Below are positions 1 to 12,095 of a DNA stretch of 64,000 nt, in pieces (position 1 is the first letter of the stretch; every line of letters starts with the position of its first letter). The DNA lies in NCBI RefSeq assembly GCF_030253575.1, contig NC_080569.1, forward strand, positions 26,796,501-26,860,500, in the 5' to 3' direction. The notes under the pieces are model-generated. The model saw only the letters and a list, made by a program, of their open reading frames with translations. It had not been told where the DNA came from and ran no database searches. A program made the position numbers and the translations under genes. The stretch comes from Rhododendron vialii. Its lineage: Eukaryota > Streptophyta > Magnoliopsida > Ericales > Ericaceae.

Positions 1-551
1 TAGTTGAAGTTCATTGTTTTTTCGCTTTTCAATATTGGAAGAGTAATAAGGCACCAATTGTTAAAGCTCGGCCTACTAACATTGCGCTTACGGATTTGAA
101 CCCAAGGGCAACCACTTTGTGCATATAACGCCAAAGCCTGTCTATACCCAATCTACCCCTCGTATACCTCATTAGTGGAATTTAGTTCGTTTCTTCTTGG
201 TTTTTTTTTTTAAAAAAAAAATTAATTGCTATGGGTTGCATAATTACTGCAACATCGTGTATGAGCTTTGGGCATCGACTTTGTCCCCCCAATTCATTAT
301 AAAACACTCCAAATATTTAGCATTCAAATTACACGTAACAAAATTAGTTTAGTGGCCTGTAGGCCCTGTACACCTAAGTTAAAAAAAAATCACAAGTTTT
401 GGAGTGTATTAATAGCAGTGGAGTGCCAAAATTATTTCCCTAACCTGTTCCATGGCATTAATTCGAAACCTAGTGTGATGTATTCAATTTTAATTTCAAG
501 TTTTAGTTAACTTGTTGGTAACAAATAAGAATTCAACTAAACCATGCCCAG

Positions 552-1453
552 TATTTGGAGGCAGAGGATGCTAGGCAAATATATCCGAAGGAATACACAA
601 CATGGAGAGAAGATCCTTCCAATTTTAGTATAAACGGTGTCTACCCTCTCAGAATGCTATGGGAAACAGCAAACGAAGCTTGGAAGGAAATTTTGTTTAC
701 TCCTGTAAGCTTTTGTTGTCGCCTTGCAGATTTCACTTAAATTGACATACTGGAATACATTATGATATGGATCAAAAATCTTCTTTTCATTTATCAGGGT
801 GATCATTTTCTGGTTGTAACTCATAAATCATTGTTGAGGGCGCTGATCTGCACGGCTCTTGGATTGGGCCCTGAGAGGTATATACCGGAACTGTCTTATT
901 GTTGTGGAATAATATTCCTAATATCTGGTTCTAACTTCTTCCTTTTTCTCTCGCATTCAATATGAACTTCTGATATTCATGTGTTCAGGTAAAACACCTT
1001 GAGAACTAGGGAAGTAATGACTAATACAACTAAGCACCAGTCTTAGAGAGAGTGTGTAAAATTTTATTACAAGTTAACACTTAACAGGTCCCAAAAGAGA
1101 ATAACGGAATGCGGTAGAGCTGTTTCTAGATTTCACCTTCAGCATCTCAGCATCTGATTGGTGGTGTAACCTATTTCTTTGTAATTTTAGAGGTTAGATC
1201 CAATGAAACAGTGGTTTCACCATTTGCAATTATTCGGCTTTAACGTGACTGACCACAAAGTATGGCCTTAGATATTGGTTCCTTGTACTTCAAGCAGTTA
1301 CCTCTGACGCTGTTTTCACTGTTCAGATTCCGTGCCATCGATGTAAATAATGGTGGAATATCAGTGTTTAACTTCAACAAGCGAGGAGAAGCCATGCTTC
1401 AATCCTTGAACATGACAGCTCATATGTACAGCGATTACGTTTATCTGTACTGA
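552..1453 (+). CDS. Histidine phosphatase (phosphoglycerate mutase-like, CA1P phosphatase-like), 3' exons only
   Basis: Three exons of a gene whose 5' part lies beyond the left edge: 552-704 (phase 0, donor gtaagc), 798-877 (acceptor ttatcag, donor gtatat) and 1327-1453 ending in TGA. Joined, they read through without a stop for about 119 codons. Visible motifs are WREDPSNFSINGVYPLR, then GDHFLVVTHKSLLRAL, which carries the second catalytic histidine of the histidine-phosphatase superfamily (LVVTHKS), and a C-terminus NMTAHMYSDYVYLY. This matches plant phosphoglycerate-mutase-like proteins annotated as probable 2-carboxy-D-arabinitol-1-phosphatase, which in plastids remove a Rubisco inhibitor. 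The substrate of this copy is inferred from family only. The N-terminal RHG motif is not in the window. The first 551 bases are its upstream intron, with nothing else recognisable. Confidence 0.8.
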
Positions 1454-3602
1454 ATACCTCTGGTATTTTTAATCTGGCGATGCTAGTGGAACCGGAACAA
1501 ATAACTCGCACAAAAGAGGTCATTTGTGGAGATGGTGAGTTCATCTTTGTTGTTACTGCAGAGTTTTAACTGTGACGTTTGTTCCAAAGAAGAACAAGAT
1601 TGTAAGGTATTACATTGTCATATTTCTCCGATAGGAATGGACCAGTTCTTTCTTTCATGTGATCATCCAACTTCTGGCTTCCAGGTTTTCTTTCGTCGGG
1701 CAACCACTTATCTCTTCAGCATCGATATTTGCATTCTGATCTTTGAGACCAATATAACTCCAATGCCTCAGACACTGAATGTAGCGAACAAAACCAAATC
1801 AAGTCTTGTGTGTCCTAATCAATTGGAGCAACTTTGTCACTTTGCTTCGTCAATCGCTAAAGTTTCAGTTAAACATAGAAATTCGTATTCCTTTTGACCG
1901 CGTCAATTTGGGTAGAATTGCAGCGTAGCAAGGCATCAGGAAACTTTCCCCTGGCCCAAAGGCGGTTTTGTTTTCCTGCAAGTCTCATCTGATCACCTCA
2001 TCCCATCATGTAAACCATATAGATACAGATGGTCCACACGTAAAAATCGGTCTCTGTATTGAACTTGAGAGAACCCTAATCTAAAAGCTGACTTTAAACC
2101 CTCGTAATTCATATGTGAAACAAAGCTGGATCCATCAAAAGCATGATCTGAATCGCGAAATATTTCCTTTTCTTTCTTTTACATCTAAATCGCCCATCTC
2201 GGGGGAGAGAATTTTGTTCGTTGCAAACACGAAATTCCTCAACATATTCAACAACATTTACAAGATTATCGAACGAGTAGTAGTTAGTCACCCTCGCTAT
2301 CCGTCCATGCACCTTGCCTTGAAGGAGCGTTGGCCTCCTTTTGGAGTGTAAGCCATCGGCCATATTTTGGCATGGCAAGACGAGTTTACCCCTCTTCATG
2401 TATATCTTGTTTGTCATTGCATGCTTGGTTGATGGGCTGTTGAGTAATTATGCCGTGTTTTCTAGATTACCATTTTGACCTTATCAGACTTTTCATGTAT
2501 TCCATTTGTGTCCTATGAATGTCTGCGAGTTTTGTCCGGATGTGTAGGGGCGCTTTTTAGGTATAATAAAATCGATAGAAAGGAATCAGAATCAAATTCT
2601 CGTCAGAATCAGAATCCCACCGCATGCACGGAGAGAGAGAGAGAGAGAGAGTAGGTGGAGAAATGCACGTGAGTTGTCAGGTATTTTAATTGTATTCACA
2701 CTAATCTAAATAAAAGATGTTCATTGTCGACGTTCTAGCAATGCCAAATTTTTGCAGAGCTCTACAAAATGATGCTCACAATTTCCATATAATATGGGAA
2801 ATTTACTTCACTGCACATTAAATCTAAACTCAAGAAGCTAAATTGAGTAAAGTACTTCATCAACGAGCCATTGGGAGTGATGTCAAAGTATCAGTACTTT
2901 TTTTTTGATCCGCAAGTAGTACAGTACGTTGGTTGAGAGAAAAATCAAAACAGTGCAAGAGAATTTGATATTAGTAGGATTTAGGGTAGCCAGATGATCC
3001 ACCAAGGTCACACCTATTGTCATCCCTAATTGTAAATGACTAAGTACGTCGTTAAAAAACTTTTTTAGACAGCTTGTTAAGGACTCATTTTAGTTCGATT
3101 TGTCTATTCATCGATCAAATCCGCGGCTCGATTTTTGGGTCGTACAGTAAATGAGTCGGGCCGCCCTTGTATAGTATTTGGTCTTATTAGACTAACCAAC
3201 TTCGGATCAATCAAACTATCACTGTAGTATGTATGGGACCTGCTGTCAGTACCGACCAAAAATAGGTACTGACCAAACATAGGTACTGATAGACTTGCTA
3301 TTAGTACCTATTTTTCGTGTATATATATACACGACAAATAGGGTGTTTGGATCAAACATCCTACACGCATCGGATGCCGTTGATTCCCGCGTAGGCCCCC
3401 TCGCTTTTTTTTATAGAATTTTTGGACAGCTCAGATCGGCTCCAGTGACCAGAAACGGTCCGGCGTGACCGTCGGTACGATTTAGATGGGGTTTTGGTCG
3501 GTACCTATAGGTTTTCGGAATATGGATTTCTTTTATTTCTCAGCCAAAAAACATCTTTTATTGTTTTTCTCTTTCTTCCCTTTTACCAAATGGCAAAGTT
3601 TC
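1454..3602. other. Intergenic region between phosphatase and PPR gene
   Basis: Presumably the phosphatase 3' UTR followed by the PPR upstream region. I see no supportable gene. There is a short GA microsatellite near 2632-2651. An imperfect inverted pair of ggtacta/tagtacc-type words lies around 3246-3313, near a TATA-like atatatatac at about 3320-3331. This could be the promoter area of the PPR gene, but spacing to the start is long and the assignment is a guess. Confidence 0.4.
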
Positions 3603-5375
3603 ATGGAACCCCACAACCACCACCACCCCCCTCCATTCTACTACTCACAACGAGCTCACGAAGCTCTCCTCCGGGCCGGCCCCCGCCTCAAGCCCCTCCA
3701 ACAGGTCCACGCCCACCTCCTCATCACCGGCTCCCACAGCAACCTCTCTCTCATCACCAAGCTCACCCTCTTATCCTGCGCTGCCGCCTCCATCGCCTAC
3801 ACCCGCCGCCTCTTCCTCTCCATTTCGAACCCCGACCAATTCCTCTTCAGCTCCCTCATCACTTCCTTCTCCAAAAACCGCTTCCCAAACGACGCCGTAC
3901 TCCTCTACCGCCGCATGCTCGTTACCATCCCCTCTCTACGCCCTTCAAGCTACGTTTTCACGGCCGTGATCAAATCTTGCGGCGAGTTATCGGCTCTGAG
4001 AGTCGGCAGAGTTGTTCATTGTCACGCTTTGGTTCGTGGGTACTGGTTGGATTCGTATGTTGAGGCTGCTCTTGTTGCTTTCTATGCGAAATGTGGTGAT
4101 TTGGTTTGTGCGCGGAAGGCGTTCGATGAAATGCCGGAGAGAACCGTTGTCGCGTGGAACTCGATGGTTTCTGGGTACGAGCAAAATGGGTTTTCTGAAA
4201 AGGCAATTGTATTGTTTCACCAGATGCGGGATTCGGGTGTTGGGTTCGATTTGGCTACGTTGGTGAGTGTCTTGTCTGCTTGTTCTCAGGTGGGAGCTCT
4301 TGAACTGGGTTGTTGGGTGCATGATCGGATTAGAGATAATGGTTACGATATGAATGTGGTTATTGGTACTTCTTTGATTAACATGTATGCTAGGTGTGGA
4401 AATGTAAGTAGAGCGCGGGAAGTTTTCGATTTAATTAATGATCGGAACGTTGTCTCATGGACAGCTATGATTTCAGGGTATGGTATGAATGGATATGGTA
4501 GAGAAGCTGTGGAGCTCTTTGATACAATGAGAGCCCGTGGGCCACCCCCCAATGATGTAACTTTTGTTGCGGTGTTATCAGCTTGTGCGCACGCGGGGCT
4601 AGTTCAAGAGGGCAGAAAGGCATTTGCTAGTATGAGCGAGGATTTTGGGTTAGTTCCGGGAATGGAGCACCATGTTTGCATGGTCGATATGCTTGGGCGT
4701 GCTGGACTTCTCAGCGAAGCATTCGAATATATCAAGCGATTGGATCTTGTCAAGCCAGCACCGGCAGTGTGGACTGCAATGCTTGGGGCCTGCAAGATGC
4801 ATAGAAATTTTGAATTTGGAGTAAGAGTCGCGGATCATCTCTTAGCTGCTGAACCAGAAAATCCAAGCCATTATGTGTTGATTTCAAATGTATACGCATT
4901 GGCTGGCAAGATGGATCAAGCGGAAGCGATTAGAAATAGGATGATTCAGAAAGGCCTTAAGAAGGGTGTTGGATATAGCACTATAGAAGTCAATCAGAAA
5001 ACATATTTGTTTAGCATGGGTGATAAATCACACCCAGACACAATCGCTATCTATGAGTCCTTGGACGAGTTGATGAAGAGGATTAGCGAAGCAGGGTATG
5101 TGCCGGTGCCAGAGTCAGTAATGCACGAGTTGGAAGAAGAGGAGAAGGAATATGAAGTTAGGTATCACAGCGAGAAGCTCGCAATTGCATTCGGGATGCT
5201 AAACACAAGCCATGGGATACCTGTTAGAGTCGTGAAGAACCTCCGTATGTGCGAGGATTGCCATTCCGCAATTAAGTTTATCTCGGCTGTTACACAGAGA
5301 GAAATTATTGTTCGGGATAAACTTCGGTTTCACCATTTTACAGATGGGTCTTGTTCTTGTGCGGATTACTGGTGA
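3603..5375 (+). CDS. Pentatricopeptide repeat protein, PLS class with E and DYW domains (At2g33760-like)
   Basis: Single-exon gene of 590 codons. PPR-DYW proteins bind organellar transcripts in a sequence-specific way, and the DYW domain is a cytidine deaminase used in C-to-U RNA editing. The sequence shows an N-terminal ARAGPRLKPLQQVHAHLL block, successive PLS repeats (VAWNSMVSGYEQNGF, VSWTAMISGYGMNGYG, VTFVAVLSACAHAGLV), the E region (PAVWTAMLGACKMHRNF) and a complete DYW domain with HSEKLAIAFG, CEDCHSAIKFIS and terminal DYW. The HSE and CxxCH residues needed for zinc binding and deamination are present. The frame is open back to 3486 with in-frame ATGs at 3486 and 3522. I chose 3603 because it gives the short N-terminus remembered for Arabidopsis At2g33760 (583 aa); the upstream starts would add a hydrophobic leader that might be a transit peptide. 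The editing target is unknown. Confidence 0.93.
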   Translation: MEPHNHHHPPPFYYSQRAHEALLRAGPRLKPLQQVHAHLLITGSHSNLSLITKLTLLSCAAASIAYTRRLFLSISNPDQFLFSSLITSFSKNRFPNDAVLLYRRMLVTIPSLRPSSYVFTAVIKSCGELSALRVGRVVHCHALVRGYWLDSYVEAALVAFYAKCGDLVCARKAFDEMPERTVVAWNSMVSGYEQNGFSEKAIVLFHQMRDSGVGFDLATLVSVLSACSQVGALELGCWVHDRIRDNGYDMNVVIGTSLINMYARCGNVSRAREVFDLINDRNVVSWTAMISGYGMNGYGREAVELFDTMRARGPPPNDVTFVAVLSACAHAGLVQEGRKAFASMSEDFGLVPGMEHHVCMVDMLGRAGLLSEAFEYIKRLDLVKPAPAVWTAMLGACKMHRNFEFGVRVADHLLAAEPENPSHYVLISNVYALAGKMDQAEAIRNRMIQKGLKKGVGYSTIEVNQKTYLFSMGDKSHPDTIAIYESLDELMKRISEAGYVPVPESVMHELEEEEKEYEVRYHSEKLAIAFGMLNTSHGIPVRVVKNLRMCEDCHSAIKFISAVTQREIIVRDKLRFHHFTDGSCSCADYW

Positions 5376-5830
5376 TAAAAACGCTTGCCAAGATTTGTCT
5401 AAATTTATCCCGCATGGTTACCAGGTCATGTCGAGATTGATAAGATGCTTGCAAGCAGACAACTATTGTCGGTGTTGTGAATTTTCCTTGTAGCTTTTTC
5501 TTCTTTTAGGGTGTCCAGACCAACTTACATGTACCTCGACTAATCTTTAAGATCCAATTTCGAGGTCCAATTGGGACTGGCTTGTACGAGTTGATAGGTT
5601 TCAAACCGGATCTTCCTTGTAGCATTTAATTGATTTTCTTAATCTCATCTTCTGGTGAAAGAGCAATGAATTGGTGCATTTGTTGCCAAATATTAAGTTT
5701 GTCTTCAGTCCTCTCCTGTCCATACCCTCATCGATTAGAGATGTTTTTGTGCGTAAATCTTGTGATAAAAGAACCACCACTTTGGTAGCGCCAGTAAAAC
5801 TGTAATTTCTAACAAAACACGAACACATTA

Positions 5831-6626
5831 GGCCATCCACATTGGTATAATCAAAAAAAGATAACTAAAAGTTGACACATCAGCTTTTGATTATTCACTT
5901 AAGAGGTTGCTAAGTTTAACAATGTTAAGCTTCACTATGGTCACTTCTAGTCTATAATCAAAATATGAGGTCCACTACAATTTCACTCTCTCTCCCCCTC
6001 TGTTTCCCGTAATTCACTTTCCTCCATGTACGTTTTTTATGGGTTAAAATATATCGATTCCCTCTCTTAATTTTGGAAAAAAAATCGGTGACTTCCTTCC
6101 CTCCTATTATGATTTTTTTTTTCTTTTTTTTTTTTTTTTTGGGGGGGGGGGGGGTTAGAAACAGGAAAAAAAGAGTGAAACACGTTAATCCGGCGACGAT
6201 GGGTTGAATAGTAGATGATCGAGAGATATGAGCTTTCACTTTTGGAGGAAAAAAAAGATAAATAGTTTGTTGACAAAGTGAAAAATATATAAAGTAGGCG
6301 AAAAAACTTGGCTACATAAAATTTTTATTCTTCAATTTTATTTTTTTAACCCAAAAAAAAAAAAAAGAGTAGGCGAAGAAGAGAAGAAGAAAATACCATT
6401 TGAAACACGCGTGTATACAAATTTTGGAACTAGTTAACTTATGTGGAGTAGGATCCACAAATTTTGATTATTGAAAAAGATTGCTAGTTTTGATTATCCA
6501 AAGCCCAAAATTTGATTATTTCTAAGGATGTTGCTAAGTTTAATTATACCATTGTGAGCAATCTTTTGCACCAACATTGTTAACTTTAAAAATAATTGAC
6601 ATTTGATTATACCACTGCAGATGGCC
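5831..6626. mobile_element. Tourist-like (PIF/Harbinger) MITE with TTA duplication
   Basis: Terminal inverted repeats begin ggccatccacattggtat on the left; the right end, reverse-complemented, begins ggccatctgcagtggtat. Both ends are flanked by TTA (5828-5830 and 6627-6629). This 3-bp duplication and the ggcc termini fit PIF/Harbinger-derived MITEs. The 796-bp element lies between the convergent PPR and DUF2921 genes. It contains a poly(T) tract running into about 14 G residues near 6112-6154. No coding capacity is seen. A related element is at 39472-39940. Confidence 0.75.
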
Positions 6627-7016
6627 TTAGAAGCTCTAGAATTATTTCAAACCAGAATTATTCAGCTCAACCCATTCGTTCCTACGGGCTCATTGCTTGT
6701 TTTTATCTCTGTTGCTTATTAGTTGTTTGAACTCGGGCCTTTGAGTCGAGTAGTTTGTATATGAAATTATCAATATGAACAACAGTTCTTCACGCCAAAA
6801 AAAAAAATCCACTATGGTTGTAAACTTAGTCAGCATTGAGTAAAAAAATTTTTGAACGAAGCAATTAAGTAAAATATACCACCAGAAGTAAACAACTAAT
6901 GACAGTTTCAAAATACAGAATCACGAGGAATGAACAGCCCCACCTCCTGTTTAAGCTCAACAATTCCTTATGTGGTTGCAGTATTTTAAAGGAAAAAAAA
7001 TTAAAACTCAATTTTT
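6627..7016. other. Short spacer 3' of the DUF2921 gene
   Basis: AT-rich DNA with no open gene. It probably contains the 3' UTR of the minus-strand DUF2921 gene. Nothing else is recognised. Confidence 0.4.
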
Positions 7017-9749
7017 TTAGCTGATGACTTCCCTGGTTGTTAATTCAGTACTAGCAACAACAGGCACTTTCTCATACACAGCACTCTCTCTAAATCTCTT
7101 GGGAAGAAAGCAACGACCGCCAAACCGCTGCTGCAAGTAAATGAGGGCGATAAACATCAGACCGCCACAAGATATGGTAATATCCCAGGCTGTCGAATAG
7201 TAATCCATTCTAGGGTTCGCATATATACCACCAAAATTCCAGGTGGAACCATGAGCAGCTCTATAAAGATCATAAGCATGAGGGAGCAACCGAACAACAG
7301 TAGTCCCAATGTAGAAGGCTGGAGCGAGAGCCCTCTCTTTGGAATCGCAAAATGCATTGAAAACAATCTGGGGAAGTAGAAAACCATCCAAGACCAGTCC
7401 AGCAAAAGATTTGAAGTCTCCCCAGAAAGATAGCTGCTGGACTCCAAATTGGCGTAAACGTAACAACCGCCTATTGTAAGAGTTTTTCCACAGATGCACA
7501 AACCAAGCGAGCAACCCCCCGCCAACGTACAAAGGCAAAGAAAAGTACATAACCTTTTTATCAGAAACCCAAAGTCTATCCCAACTTCCAGCGCCGCCAA
7601 CTCTTGTGGACCACGTCTGCTGGAGAAGACGGAACTGCAAAAGAAAAGCAACCATTGTTATGACCCTTACCAATACCTCATTTACTTCAAGCCATCCACC
7701 GCTCCCAAGGAAAACATTCTGCCGATTGCGGTTCGCCACAAACAAGGCTTCAAAGTTAAGTACCAAAGGAATCATATGTGCAAGGGTGAGAACAGTCAGC
7801 ATCACAACAGAAATGAAGGGAAGCACATCTGGGTTCTTTTTGACGTGAAACAGCTGTAAAACCAGAAATATACACGCAAGCGTATTGGAAATTAGGACCA
7901 TGGTGATCTCTAGATCCATTCTCCAAATTGATTCGTCAGCTTGGAGGATGGAAATTGAATTTGCAAACAACTCAATTCGCTCGAAGTGTAAAGGGTCTGA
8001 CTTATTGCGGTTGCTCTCAATGGTTCCTTTGACATTGCTTCTGTCCTTTGCATCCAGAGGAGCATACTGGATATTGATAAACATCTCACAGTCAAGTGAT
8101 TCATTTTTTGCAAATGTTCTATTCCGTGATTCAAGGTGGCGACAGCCTTTCATGCAAAGCACTCCTGTTTCAGCATTGTATGTCCCTTCAGCTGAAATCT
8201 CAACATACTTGATTGACCGCTTTTCACCACCCAGCTGGAAATCAGAACGAGGGTTAAAGCTTAGAACATAGCTGATATTCAGCATGCCACTTTGGCTGTC
8301 TCTCACAGGAACTGCAAACGTTGATTGCACTCCATAGCCATAAAACCGATCACCCACGGATAGTGGAGAAGAATAACCCCATGCAACTTGCCCTTTACTA
8401 TTTCGGACTGTCATGTCAAATCTCATGTCAGAGGAATACCCATTTGGGTATGTCACGTTTTTGTGTTTACCATTAATCTTTCCTGTGCAAGATTTACTTA
8501 AATTTCCAACCTCAGTATACTCATATCTCAGTCCCTCGACCCTTGTATTTCCATTTCTAGGGCTCTCAAACGAAATTCTACCAAGGTAACCAGAATCATT
8601 CATGCTTTTATTGCTCCACATCTGGCCAACAACCGTACTCCTGCTTCTCAATGTCATGGTCGACGGTGACCTTAAGCTCAACCTAATCGAACAATCCCCA
8701 AGTGAAGCCTTAGCCACTGTGTCTTTAAAATTTAATATTCGGCAAGCAACCAAGTCAAGGTGTTTCTTCTTCCCATTCCACACCCCCTCAGCAACTAACA
8801 CAGTACTCGGATTAAAAGGTAAATGGTACCCATTATAGCTAGTATTCGCAAAATCTATCAAATACCGAACTCTCCCCTCGATCGTGCACTCGATATCATT
8901 GAAAGACATAAAACCAGGCAAAATCCCACCACTACCTCCACCAAGAGGATCACAATTAACAGACCCACAATCCTCCATATATTCCAATTCAAATATACCC
9001 GCACCCCTAACCGCCTTACACACAGCAGGGCCGGTACCGAAACCAAGCGAAACATTCTCCATTCCATCATACATCACAAACCGTCCATTCTCATTTTCCC
9101 CATCTACCAGTTTATACTCATAATTCCTCAACGAAAATCCCATTATCGAAACCATGCTAAAACACGTCAAATCATCATCCAAACATTCCAGTGTCCCAGT
9201 AACCAAACTAGACTCAAGATTCGACGAGTTCGGATAATTAAGCTTCAAACCGACATTAACAAAAACCAAAGAAGAACGCATACCTGAACCAATCATACAG
9301 AGCTTCCCATCAGCCTGTGACCAATACCCGGACAAACGAAACCCGACCCGACTCCTCGAGACTCCGCGTGGTAGATGGGGATTGATCATCCGGGTCCAGT
9401 TAACCGTATTAATACTCGCAAACCTCGGACCCAAAAATGTCAAAATCCCATCAATCCTGAAGACGCCAGCTGTTCGGGTCTCGGCGGCGGAGCGGGCCCG
9501 AAACGAGGCCGCATCCTGGGGGCCCAGAACCGGGTCGCCGCCGGTGTAATAGGCGGTGTCGAAGCGGAGGAGCGAATCGGGTTGGGACAGTGGGGCGGTT
9601 GCGTTCGATGCCGGGACGACTTCGTTGCAGTACTGGTCGTATGTGGTTGAGGCGGATGTGGGGATGGCGAGGGAGAAGAAGAAGAAGATGGAGAGAAGAG
9701 GAAATGGGTTTATTGGAAAAACCCTAGTTCGAAGAGAGTTGGGATTCAT
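7017..9749 (-). CDS. DUF2921 family multi-pass membrane protein, intronless
   Basis: Uninterrupted reading frame of 910 codons, starting at the ATG whose complement is 9747-9749. The frame is open 18 bases further upstream, but without an ATG. The N-terminus has a signal-peptide-like stretch (PFPLLSIFFFFSLAIPTSAS) followed by YDQYCNEVVPAS, the usual opening of plant DUF2921 proteins. The large middle part is luminal or extracellular in character, with many N-x-S/T sites and cysteines, and the last third carries several hydrophobic helices (for example NTLACIFLVLQLF, VISVVMLTVLTLAHMIPL and ITISCGGLMFIALIYL). DUF2921 also occurs in plant FLYING SAUCER/DSC-like endomembrane ubiquitin ligases, but I see no C-terminal RING here. 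Relatives in Arabidopsis are At4g21700 and At1g52780 (from memory). Molecular function is unknown; location in the endomembrane system is inferred. Confidence 0.88.
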   Translation of the reverse strand: MNPNSLRTRVFPINPFPLLSIFFFFSLAIPTSASTTYDQYCNEVVPASNATAPLSQPDSLLRFDTAYYTGGDPVLGPQDAASFRARSAAETRTAGVFRIDGILTFLGPRFASINTVNWTRMINPHLPRGVSRSRVGFRLSGYWSQADGKLCMIGSGMRSSLVFVNVGLKLNYPNSSNLESSLVTGTLECLDDDLTCFSMVSIMGFSLRNYEYKLVDGENENGRFVMYDGMENVSLGFGTGPAVCKAVRGAGIFELEYMEDCGSVNCDPLGGGSGGILPGFMSFNDIECTIEGRVRYLIDFANTSYNGYHLPFNPSTVLVAEGVWNGKKKHLDLVACRILNFKDTVAKASLGDCSIRLSLRSPSTMTLRSRSTVVGQMWSNKSMNDSGYLGRISFESPRNGNTRVEGLRYEYTEVGNLSKSCTGKINGKHKNVTYPNGYSSDMRFDMTVRNSKGQVAWGYSSPLSVGDRFYGYGVQSTFAVPVRDSQSGMLNISYVLSFNPRSDFQLGGEKRSIKYVEISAEGTYNAETGVLCMKGCRHLESRNRTFAKNESLDCEMFINIQYAPLDAKDRSNVKGTIESNRNKSDPLHFERIELFANSISILQADESIWRMDLEITMVLISNTLACIFLVLQLFHVKKNPDVLPFISVVMLTVLTLAHMIPLVLNFEALFVANRNRQNVFLGSGGWLEVNEVLVRVITMVAFLLQFRLLQQTWSTRVGGAGSWDRLWVSDKKVMYFSLPLYVGGGLLAWFVHLWKNSYNRRLLRLRQFGVQQLSFWGDFKSFAGLVLDGFLLPQIVFNAFCDSKERALAPAFYIGTTVVRLLPHAYDLYRAAHGSTWNFGGIYANPRMDYYSTAWDITISCGGLMFIALIYLQQRFGGRCFLPKRFRESAVYEKVPVVASTELTTREVIS

Positions 9750-12095
9750 TGCTGTGTTCAAGTTCAATGTCGTTTTTTGGGTTTATCGTCAACGGGGATA
9801 TATGTGTGTGTGTATAGGTGGGTGGGGAATGGGTTCTCTCTCTCTAGACTGCCGGCCATGGGTGAGGTGGTGGTGGACCAGTGGGTGACGTTTATGGGGA
9901 AAGGAATGGGAAAGCAATTGATGGAGAAATGTTTAAGGATTTTTTTTTTTTTATATAAATTTTTGGTAATTATAGTACTAATATTTTAAGGAAGGTTTTT
10001 ACTACTATAATAGAAAGTCTACATACACAAGAAAATAGAGTATGATGCAAGGGAAGAATTTTTTTTGGTTTATCTAGGGTTTTAGTCCCTACGGTTATAG
10101 AAGTTATGTTTCATTATTCCCTCACCCCGGCAATGTTTGTCTCTACCTCGGTAGTTGCCTAGCTAGTCAGCACCGTCACTGTTGCTATGCTTGATTGTAT
10201 TAGATAGAGATCCGATTGCGTACCTAAGATTATAAGGTCCACACTGATATGGGGAGTTAGTGGAAAAATAGACGGAAGGTTTGAAAAGGCGAAAAATATG
10301 AAGAATAAAGAGAAAAGTGAGAGAAATAGACGGAATAGGGAGAATAAGCTTAACCAATTGTGGGATTTAGGCATAAACAAACGATTTTAGGAAAAAACTT
10401 ATCAATTTCTAAATAAAGAAGAAGTCATATGTTGTGTGCTCTTAGGGATTTTTTATACCATTGTGGTCCTCACCATGAAAGGGTACGTAAATTTTGCCCC
10501 TTCAATGTCTGATAAATTCTCGTTATAGAAATTTTTTAGTTCCTTGTGGTCATCACCGTGAGTATTTCCACATCCTTTTAGTGCTATGTCAATCCCAAAG
10601 AAAGCACACAACAAAGTTCAATCAATTCCAACTTAGTTTTACCAACTCAAGTTAGAGGAGTGAGAGGGCATCTTCTGCAACTACTCCACCATCAAGAGCT
10701 CCACCACCACCATTTAGCAGTGGCAAGAGAAAAAATTTGACCACCAATCACAACTCAGCCCTAGAATTAGTGGGAAGACTTGTAGCAAGAGAGAGCAAAC
10801 ACCATTTAAAGGACGTGACCTAGTGAGAGGGCTTGTTCGTAGCTCATATGGACCTCGGGCTTCTGGACCATTCAAAGGATCATCTCTAAATAATTCATTT
10901 TTTTGGATTTGTTTTTCCTCTTTCTCTAAAATGGATGAATGAGAACTTTATTTGTTGTTTCGAAATGGCTTGTTTGCCACAGAAATGGTTTTTCCTCTAT
11001 TAATTTAGGGGCCAAAATGATGATTTCAGTGTAATTGATGTAGAAAAGTATAATCATTTGACATCGAGGTTTATAGACGGCCGTTGCTTGGTGGGGAATA
11101 TTGAAAACGTGTACTAAGTTTTAGGGCCAAAGTGGGAAATTTTTACGTTTTGGGTGCAAAGAGAGAAAATGAGCTACATATTAACTCTCTGTTTGGAAAT
11201 TGTGGAAAGAAAGGGAAGAGGAGGGAAAATAATTAAGAAGGAAAATGAGAGAAAATGGAGAGAATTTTACTATTCCCATAACTCTAATTTGCCATTTTCT
11301 CTTCTTTTTCACTCAAAACCAAACAAGTGAAGGAAAAATTTTCAACTTTCTTTCCTTTTCCCTTATTTTCCCCATGTTCCAAATAGAGACCGTGCGAAGT
11401 GAAATTTACCCGTTACAATATTATTAGAAGAATAGAAGGGTAAGGAAATCTCCGTGGTTATTAATTCTGGTCAAACTTTAAAAGAAGTAAAAAATTATCC
11501 TAATTTTGTTCCATTTGTAATTAAGAAAGACATTAATAAATCTTCCTTTAAGCGTTCCAATTTCTTTCAATTGTCAAACTTTCCCCTGTGAGTTTTTACA
11601 GCAATTTACCCTACTAAAGGTTTTTAGCCTTTGGAAAACATTGGAAGCGATTTACGCAACTCAATGGATCAAGGAATTAAACACATGGTTCAAATGGGAA
11701 CCCCTTTAATAACGAAACTCTACGTCCCAATGGCTGCTTGCTATTGAGACGTAGTAGAAAAAAAAATGACTGCCTGGTACCGTCTTGATTTTCGAAAGAA
11801 ATGACAAATTAGGTGGAACTTGTTTTTGAAAAGCAGTGCAACCGAGGAGCAACGGAGTCGGGAATTGATAGGGAAGTGGCGCTGTTCGATGAAAGCACAC
11901 AACAATCCGTTGCATATTTTTCGTTACAATCCGAAGAGAGAGTTTGAAACTTAGTTTACACCCCCCACCCCCAAAAAAAAAAAAAAGGGGTCTAAACATA
12001 TGTCATAAAATAAATAAACTTTGATCCCAATAAGTAACAACTACAATCCTTACTTTTCCCCTGAACACAACGGGGGAAAAGCTACGACTTATAAA
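9750..12095. other. Upstream of DUF2921 gene and intergenic DNA
   Basis: No convincing gene. A short GT run near 9803-9814 lies in the presumed leader or promoter of the DUF2921 gene. At about 11191-11390, a segment begins ctctgtttggaa and ends ttccaaatagag. These complementary ends look like a small Tourist-like MITE, but I could not find a clean target duplication. The remainder is AT-rich DNA with no recognised structure. Confidence 0.35.

Noticed and set aside
1526-1897. A 123-codon frame after the phosphatase stop codon.
   Set aside because: No family resemblance, and it lies in the expected 3' UTR; the phosphatase C-terminus is already complete.
3494-4063. A 189-codon Pro-rich frame overlapping the PPR gene.
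   Set aside because: Shadow frame of the GC-rich 5' part of the PPR gene.
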